Both the position numbers and the translations under genes were made by a program. The notes below the pieces were generated by a model that worked only from the letters and a program-made list of their open reading frames with translations, searched no databases and was not told where the DNA came from. This document shows, piece after piece, positions 5,926 to 11,555 of a stretch of 11,555 nucleotides of DNA; position 1 is the stretch's first letter, and each line of letters opens with the position of its first letter. The stretch lies in contig JAZOPU010000141.1 of assembly GCA_045655705.1 (NCBI GenBank), forward strand, positions 1-11,555, given 5' to 3'. Source of the DNA: Scatosoma sp045655705. GTDB lineage: Bacteria; Bacillota; Clostridia; Christensenellales; Borkfalkiaceae.

Positions 5926-8900
5926 ATGACGAAAAAAAGTAAAAAAATTGCACAAGTAGCCGTCGGAATGCTGTGTGGCGTGTGCCTGTTTGGCGGTGTG
6001 TCGGCGTGTGCAAAAGAACAATCGCAAAACCCCACCGAATTTGTCTATACGGTGGAGAACGTGGAAGCGTTGTCGCTTACGATCACGCCCGAATATTTCA
6101 ACACCTACGGCGTAGGGGAAACGATTGCTATCAACAACGTTCAAACGGAAGCTTTATATGCAGTTTTGCAAAAAGATTATAAGGTCTATGCTTTGCTCAC
6201 GCCTGAAACGGAGCAAGTAACCTACACGTTTGAAGAAAAAGGCACGTATAATTTGATTTATTATACGAAAGACGCGGATAAGCAAAAGACGGTTATGAAA
6301 AATATCCGTTTCACCGTTGGGGATCAGCCGTATATCGATATCGTTTTTAAGTCAAAATATATGATCAACGACACTCTTTCCGTGAAAGCGGATTGTGTGT
6401 ACGGCACGAAAAAAACAGAGCCGACGGTGCAGATAACTTCACCACTTGGCGAAAACGTGCCCTTAACGGACTCATCGGCAAAGCTTACGCAATGCGGAAA
6501 GTATAAAATTGATTATACGGCACAAATCGAAGGATTGAACGTGGCGCGTACCTATTACGTGAACGTTGTGGGAAGTTCCGATACTCACGCCGATTACTTT
6601 TTGAACGTTGCTGGCGTAACCGAAATCAAAGCGGAAGTGCAAAGTCCCGACTACGCCGTGGACGGCACGGGCGTGCGTGTAACAGGCGGAGCATCGTCGA
6701 TATTCCGTTTTGCAAATATCGTCGATCTCAATACCGTAGATGCAACGGATAATATGGTCAATATCTTACCGCTTGGCACGGATGGGTATTCCACGCTTTC
6801 CAAGATGCTCGTAAAGTTTATCGACGTTTATGATGAAACGAATACAGTCAGCTATGAGCTTACGTGGGAAGTGCAAAAAGATCCGCATACGTATGCGAAA
6901 ATTTTATACAAAACGCTTGCCAAAGCGAAAAAGCCCGTAGGGCAAAGCGGGTTTTACGAAAATACGATTTACGGTCTTGCTGCAGGCGGCGTACATTTCA
7001 ACGTGGAAAAATTCTGTTTGGTGGAGCCGTATTTTGGAAACGTGAAATGGTTGCGCACACAGCTTGATTACGAACAAAGAAAATTCTTCTTGACGGGTGG
7101 TAAAGTAGCAAAGCCTGACACACAAATGGAGATTTTGGATTTAGACGATCCTTTGCACGTGGGCTACGGCAACGAATGGGAAGGTTTTACGACAGGCGAA
7201 GTCTACTTGCAAGTAGAAATGACGGGTAGAGGCTCACAAACGGGCTGTATCGTACAAGAAATTGCAGGCGAAAAAATGTACGGGGAAACGACGAGTGAAA
7301 AAGCGCCTGGCACATTGTTTGCGGTGGAAGAAAACGGTAAATTGCCGACGGGCGAAGTGGATAGATATTATCCGTTCCCCAAGGTAGATTACAGCGTGGA
7401 TACGATGGAAGGCAAACTTGCGTCGCCTTCGTATGAAGTCGTGGCTTTAGAATATGAAGTACTTCCTAAGCTCAAATATACACCCGTATCGTTTAACGGA
7501 AAAGGCGGCTTTATGCCTGAAAAAGCGGGTACGTATAGAGTAACTTATAAAATTGCTGATTCGCAAGGCAATACGGCGCAATATTACCGTTTCTTCGATG
7601 TGAAAGACACGCTTGGCGAAAAGGAGGTTTTATACGACGTAACCGTTCCCGAAAGCTTTAAGGTGGGTACGTATTTCACCGTTCCCAAACTGATTAAGAG
7701 CGGACTTTCCTATTTAACGAAATGCGAAGAAAGTATTTCCTATAACGGAAAAGAGTATTTGGATAAAGCGGGCGAAAAAGTCTTTTTAAGTTCGGCGGGC
7801 GAGATTAAAATCAAAGGCTCGTACGTGGACTATTTTGGCGAACGCTACGAACACGAAGAAACCTATCAAGTAATCGCAAGCGACGAAACGATCACGGAAG
7901 TTAAAGGCGTAGTGCCGAAATATATCGTGAAAGGCAGAACGATCGTATTGCCCGATATGCGCGCGATCAATTATAGCAAATCGCCCACGGCAACCGATTA
8001 TCAAACGCCTTGGCAACTGCTTGTAGACGGCGAAAGCTTGGATACAACGCTTCGAGAAATTAAGGTGGAGAAGAACCACGGCGAAAGCGTGGCAGTCGAA
8101 TATAAAGTAGGCACGCAAACAATCCACACGGCAACGATGACAGTGATCGAAGCGAATTATTTAAGCGACCGTTTCTATGCGTCCGCGGGTACGGTAGCAA
8201 AGGAAGATACGTTAAACGGTGTGGTTTTGAAAACTTCGGCGAACGCAACGGTGGATTATATCAATCCCTTAATCGTGAGTACCGCGACGAAACTGCCGAT
8301 TACCTTTTATTTTGAAGAAAATAAAGCAAATTTTGCATACGTAGACGTGTATTATGAAGATTATTTATATCCCGAAATACAGGTATTCGTGCGTATCACG
8401 AAAACAAAAGAAGGCTATTTTGGACAAGTGAATGGCGAAGGGGAAAATATCCGTTTGAATGCTTCGGGCAGTTATCAAGGCTTTGAGATACTTTATAACG
8501 TAACGAATAAAACGTTTGATTTCTCGACGAGTAAAACGGTAAAAACGGACACAAACGGCAACGTATTCAACGGTTTCCCGAGCAAGCGCGTGAACGTAAG
8601 TTTCCGTTTGCAAGGCGTAACGGGCGAAACGCATATGCGCATTTCGGAAATGGGCGCGTTTGGTATGTTGTCCAGCTTTAACGGCGAAACGCTTATGCCT
8701 TTCGATGATAAAACGATCCCGACAATCGTTTCGGAGAAAACGTTCCGTGATAATACGTGGTTATACGGCGACGAAGTAAACTTATATGCGATCGAAGCAA
8801 GAACGGCGCTGTCGGGCTTAACGACGGCAAAATTAACGGTAACCGCGCCGTCGGGTAAAAAGGTACTCAATAACGTAAACGCGTATAACGATTACGTATT

Positions 8901-9264
8901 TACGGCAGATGAATACGGCACGTATCAAATTCAATACAGCGTACCTTTCCGTTCCACGACGTATAAATTCAATTATACTGCACGCGTGTTTAAAGAAGAA
9001 TTGCCCGAAATCAGCATTGCGGGAGAATTTGCGCAAACGTATAAAAAAGGCGAAAGCTTGACCGTTCCGCAGTTTAACGTTACGGGTGTGGCGGAAAAGC
9101 ATACGCTGACGATATACTTGATCTGTCCTGACTTGACGATGCAAAAACTGTCGTCAGGGGATAGCGTCGAATTGAAACAGAGCGGAAGCTATCGTTTGAG
9201 CATAACCGTTTCGGACGAATATAACACCACGTTTAAATCGTGGAATATCAAAGTGGAGGGCTAA
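5926..9264 (+). CDS. Large modular lipoprotein with Ig-like and jelly-roll-like domains
   Basis: 1112 residues, unrecognised as a whole. A lipobox VSAC (Cys28) predicts a surface lipoprotein. The rest is beta-rich repeats. Ig-like modules end in the pattern aromatic/Gly-TY-x-I-x-Y...V: about 46-131 (KGTYNLIYY), 133-216 (CGKYKIDYTA), 470-560 (AGTYRVTYKIADSQGNTAQY), 568-652 (AGEIKIKGSY), 660-740 (less clear), 925-1023 (YGTYQIQYSV) and 1027-1112 (SGSYRLSITVSDEY). Two other modules, about 238-453 and 750-915, look related to each other and to LamG-type jelly rolls. No catalytic motif was seen. AGGAG (5915-5919) lies 6 nt before the ATG, and the gene follows the permease by 13 nt. The likely role is glycan binding or adhesion at the cell surface, or a spacer for an enzyme. 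This function is inference; the architecture is visible. Confidence 0.85.
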   Translation: MTKKSKKIAQVAVGMLCGVCLFGGVSACAKEQSQNPTEFVYTVENVEALSLTITPEYFNTYGVGETIAINNVQTEALYAVLQKDYKVYALLTPETEQVTYTFEEKGTYNLIYYTKDADKQKTVMKNIRFTVGDQPYIDIVFKSKYMINDTLSVKADCVYGTKKTEPTVQITSPLGENVPLTDSSAKLTQCGKYKIDYTAQIEGLNVARTYYVNVVGSSDTHADYFLNVAGVTEIKAEVQSPDYAVDGTGVRVTGGASSIFRFANIVDLNTVDATDNMVNILPLGTDGYSTLSKMLVKFIDVYDETNTVSYELTWEVQKDPHTYAKILYKTLAKAKKPVGQSGFYENTIYGLAAGGVHFNVEKFCLVEPYFGNVKWLRTQLDYEQRKFFLTGGKVAKPDTQMEILDLDDPLHVGYGNEWEGFTTGEVYLQVEMTGRGSQTGCIVQEIAGEKMYGETTSEKAPGTLFAVEENGKLPTGEVDRYYPFPKVDYSVDTMEGKLASPSYEVVALEYEVLPKLKYTPVSFNGKGGFMPEKAGTYRVTYKIADSQGNTAQYYRFFDVKDTLGEKEVLYDVTVPESFKVGTYFTVPKLIKSGLSYLTKCEESISYNGKEYLDKAGEKVFLSSAGEIKIKGSYVDYFGERYEHEETYQVIASDETITEVKGVVPKYIVKGRTIVLPDMRAINYSKSPTATDYQTPWQLLVDGESLDTTLREIKVEKNHGESVAVEYKVGTQTIHTATMTVIEANYLSDRFYASAGTVAKEDTLNGVVLKTSANATVDYINPLIVSTATKLPITFYFEENKANFAYVDVYYEDYLYPEIQVFVRITKTKEGYFGQVNGEGENIRLNASGSYQGFEILYNVTNKTFDFSTSKTVKTDTNGNVFNGFPSKRVNVSFRLQGVTGETHMRISEMGAFGMLSSFNGETLMPFDDKTIPTIVSEKTFRDNTWLYGDEVNLYAIEARTALSGLTTAKLTVTAPSGKKVLNNVNAYNDYVFTADEYGTYQIQYSVPFRSTTYKFNYTARVFKEELPEISIAGEFAQTYKKGESLTVPQFNVTGVAEKHTLTIYLICPDLTMQKLSSGDSVELKQSGSYRLSITVSDEYNTTFKSWNIKVEG

Positions 9265-9268
9265 CGGA

Positions 9269-11308
9269 ATGAAAAAAGTAAACAAATTTTTTAAACGCTT
9301 ATTACCCGTTAGTCTTGCTTTTGGTATAGGCTTGGCAACGTTTGCGGGCTGTAAGGATAAACCCGAAGAAAACCCGACGGAAGAAACAGGCTACTACGAT
9401 ATGTATACAGGCGTGGATTTCAATACGGAAATATCCAAACTCGTGGAAAACGGAACGACGAAGTACAAACTTGTTATTCCCGAAAAAGCCAGCGAATGTG
9501 AGCAGTACGCAGCGGAAGAAATGCAAAAATACGTCAAGCAGTCCACAGGCGTAACCATTCCTATCGTGCGCGATAACAGCGGTGTATCGCTTGGGCAAGA
9601 GCTTATCTGTATCGGTAAGACCACGCTTGCTTCGAGTTTAGACGCAACTAATCTTAACGTAGACGGTTTCAAAATGAAAACGGATAATAAAACAGTGCTG
9701 ATAAAGGGCGAAAGAGATCGCGGCACTCTGTATGGTGTGTACGATTTCTTGGAAAAATTCGTAGGCACGAAATGGTTTACGGTAGATTTTGAATACGTGC
9801 CTGAAAAAACGGAAATCACGCTGTATAAATCGGATGTAACGGAAATTCCCGACTTTGCAATGCGAAGCCGATTTGTCCAAGACGTAAAACTCGACTTGGA
9901 AGGCGGGGCAAGAATGCGCCTTGTTTCCAACGGTAATGCCAAAGGCGCGGCGAGTGCGAAGTTCGGCGGCGGACATGAAGACGACTGGACGAACGGGGTA
10001 CACGCATTTAATGAAATTCTTGATTATAACGTATACGGAAAAACGAACGCCAATCACGCTGTTTGCGAAAATCCGAGCGAATGTACGTTGCACACCGATT
10101 GGTATGCCGAGCCGAGAGATAGTTCGGGCGAAGGTGATCCCTATCCGCAATGGTGTCTTTCTAACGGTATGACAGACGACGGGAAATTATCGGATGAAGA
10201 CGGCACGCTCGTCAAAGCGGCGATCGCAAGCTTGAAAAATATTATAACCGAGCAAAAAGACGCGCTGTACGTAGGTCTTGGTCAAAACGACAATAGAAAT
10301 ATGTGTCTTTGCGATGACTGCAAACGCCAACGCGACTTAATCGGCGGATTCGGCGCGCACCAAGTGGCGTTTTGTAATCTCGTTGCCGAAGAACTGGATA
10401 AGTGGTTAGAAAGCGAAGGGATAGATAGAGAACTCAAATACGTAACCTACGTGTATATGTACACGTTCGACGCACCCAAAATGGACGCGCCGAGCGTGGG
10501 TTTGGCAACGCCGAGAGATAACGTGTATTTGATGATGTGTCCTTATCATAACTATTATAATTATCCGCTTAACGACACGGTGAATAATTCCGATTTTGCA
10601 ATCAACGCAAACGGTTGGGCTTCTATCACGAAAAACTTTATGATATTCGATTATACCACGAATTACACGCATAATTTGGCTTGGTATCCCAATTTTAATA
10701 CGATTAAACCCAATCTCGAATGGTTTAAGGGAATCGGCGTAAACGGCATTACGTGCGGTGCGAGTACGCAGCAATACGAAACGCGCTTGCAAACGTATAT
10801 TTTCAGCAAAATGTATTGGCATATCAATTACGACGTAAATGCGCTTATTAGCGAATTTAATCACTATTTCTTTGGCGCGGCAGGCGAGATAATGGACGAA
10901 TTCGTTGCGTTTAACAACACTTATTTTGAAACGGTGGCAAGGGAAGGCGGAAACTTAAAAGCAGGTATTTATAACCGCGCTTGGCAAACGTCTACTTCCA
11001 CGCTCAACGTAGATTATATTCGTCAAAACTATCGTTATATGGATATGGCAACACAAGCGATTTTGTCTGATGATACCACGTCGCAAGCAATGAAAGACCA
11101 GTATTTGTTCAATCTCACGAACGCGCAGGTTATGGTTGACTTTATGAAATATTTCAACTACGACGCGTTGTTCACGACAACGGAAGCGGATAAACAAGCG
11201 TTTATGCGCGGATTCTACGATAAACTCGTCGGATTGAAGATTGACAGTTTCGGTATGGGTTGGAAACAAACGACAGCGGAACTGTTTGGCGAAATGGGTA
11301 TTTATTAA
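9269..11308 (+). CDS. DUF4838 lipoprotein with GH67-N-like domain
   Basis: 679 residues. Lipobox FAGC with Cys28 predicts a surface lipoprotein. Residues about 60-190 resemble the N-terminal domain of GH67 alpha-glucuronidases and related enzymes: YKLVIPEKASECEQYAAEEM at 66-85, then RGTLYGVYDFLEKFVG. The centre (about 200-480) matches DUF4838, including VGLGQNDNRNMCLCDDCKR with a CxCxxC cluster at Cys346, 348 and 351. Cys266, 272 and 296 are nearby, so disulfides or metal binding are possible. The remainder is helical. DUF4838 is usually placed among TIM-barrel glycoside hydrolases, but I cannot identify catalytic residues. GGAGGG (9255-9260) sits in the end of the upstream gene, 8 nt before the ATG; the gap between the genes is only 4 nt, implying coupled translation. 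It is a candidate extracellular uronidase or glycan-processing protein; substrate unknown. Confidence 0.87.
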   Translation: MKKVNKFFKRLLPVSLAFGIGLATFAGCKDKPEENPTEETGYYDMYTGVDFNTEISKLVENGTTKYKLVIPEKASECEQYAAEEMQKYVKQSTGVTIPIVRDNSGVSLGQELICIGKTTLASSLDATNLNVDGFKMKTDNKTVLIKGERDRGTLYGVYDFLEKFVGTKWFTVDFEYVPEKTEITLYKSDVTEIPDFAMRSRFVQDVKLDLEGGARMRLVSNGNAKGAASAKFGGGHEDDWTNGVHAFNEILDYNVYGKTNANHAVCENPSECTLHTDWYAEPRDSSGEGDPYPQWCLSNGMTDDGKLSDEDGTLVKAAIASLKNIITEQKDALYVGLGQNDNRNMCLCDDCKRQRDLIGGFGAHQVAFCNLVAEELDKWLESEGIDRELKYVTYVYMYTFDAPKMDAPSVGLATPRDNVYLMMCPYHNYYNYPLNDTVNNSDFAINANGWASITKNFMIFDYTTNYTHNLAWYPNFNTIKPNLEWFKGIGVNGITCGASTQQYETRLQTYIFSKMYWHINYDVNALISEFNHYFFGAAGEIMDEFVAFNNTYFETVAREGGNLKAGIYNRAWQTSTSTLNVDYIRQNYRYMDMATQAILSDDTTSQAMKDQYLFNLTNAQVMVDFMKYFNYDALFTTTEADKQAFMRGFYDKLVGLKIDSFGMGWKQTTAELFGEMGIY

Positions 11309-11370
11309 CGGCTTCATATTGTGAAAGCAATAGAAAAATAAAAACAAAAAATCATTTAGGAGGATTTTGT
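11309..11370 (+). other. Short spacer without a clear terminator
   Basis: The 62-nt gap holds an imperfect stem (GCTTCA at 11311-11316 with TGAAAGC at 11322-11328, one bulge) and A-rich sequence, but no U-run terminator or good promoter. AGGAGG (11358-11363) serves the next gene. Read-through from the operon is therefore likely. Confidence 0.45.
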
Positions 11371-11555
11371 ATGACAAGAAAAGTCAAGAAAACAGCGCTT
11401 GGCGTGGCGTGTGCTCTACTTGCCACGGTCGGCGCAGTCGGCGTAGTTTCTATGACAAAACCGACGGCAAAGCTGGCATCAGCGGAAGGGAATACCTTCA
11501 CCGTAGACGTTCTCGGCAATGCCACGTGGGACGCAACCGCAAACGCAACGGGCTA
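11371..11555 (+). CDS. Secreted protein, N-terminal fragment (FN3-like start)
   Basis: Only 61 codons are in the window. AGGAGG (11358-11363) lies 7 nt before the ATG. A Sec signal peptide is clear: MTRKVKK, a hydrophobic stretch (ALGVACALLATVGAVGVV), then a likely signal peptidase I site after LASA (residue 38). Unlike the two previous genes there is no lipobox at the end of the core. The following FTVDVLGNATWDATANATGY resembles the first strands of an FN3 or similar Ig-fold domain (W...A..A.GY), where the aromatic Y closes the hairpin. The product is thus probably another large secreted modular protein, possibly with a glycan-binding or enzymatic part outside the window. Identity is unknown. 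Confidence 0.75.
   Translation, partial: MTRKVKKTALGVACALLATVGAVGVVSMTKPTAKLASAEGNTFTVDVLGNATWDATANATG

Noticed and set aside
9394..10150. Long minus-strand open frames of up to 182 codons opposite the DUF4838 gene
   Set aside because: They are antisense to a clearly coding gene, lack ribosome binding sites and show no recognisable domain.
11319..11345. TTGTGA as a -35 for a separate promoter of the last gene
   Set aside because: No acceptable -10 lies 16-18 nt downstream.

Overview
The window reads as a carbohydrate-uptake locus from a Gram-positive, probably clostridial (Bacillota) genome, likely uncultured. The reasons are strong AGGAGG-type ribosome binding sites before every gene, sigma-A-like promoters in an AT-rich intergenic region, lipobox signal peptides, ABC import without SusCD-type proteins, and a close resemblance of the first operon gene to Bacillus LplD. 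The genus-level assignment is not something I can make from sequence alone.

Layout. Positions 1-723 (minus strand) hold an AraC-family regulator whose 3' end is cut off by the window edge. Positions 724-1000 are a divergent regulatory region with a near-consensus plus-strand promoter, a minus-strand promoter for the regulator, and a 36-bp imperfect direct repeat that carries a promoter-like core in each copy. From 1001 to the right edge all genes are on the plus strand and tightly spaced: an LplD-type GH4 alpha-galacturonidase, a sugar-binding lipoprotein, two ABC permeases (MalF-like and MalG-like), a 1112-residue lipoprotein built of Ig-like and jelly-roll-like modules, a 679-residue lipoprotein with a GH67-N-like domain followed by DUF4838, and the first 61 codons of a secreted protein that seems to begin an FN3-like domain. 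No RNA genes, CRISPR arrays or mobile elements were seen.

How it may work together (inference). Surface lipoproteins bind and possibly trim a uronic-acid-containing glycan outside the cell. The binding protein and permeases import an oligosaccharide, powered by an ATPase encoded elsewhere. The cytoplasmic GH4 enzyme then releases galacturonate from it. The AraC protein probably senses a sugar through its cupin domain and controls the divergent promoters. A pectin-type or rhamnogalacturonan-type substrate is the best guess; only the CHEV motif of the GH4 enzyme supports it directly.

The least described parts are the modular Ig/jelly-roll lipoprotein, the DUF4838 lipoprotein, the duplicated promoter/operator block, and several perfect inverted repeats inside coding sequence.
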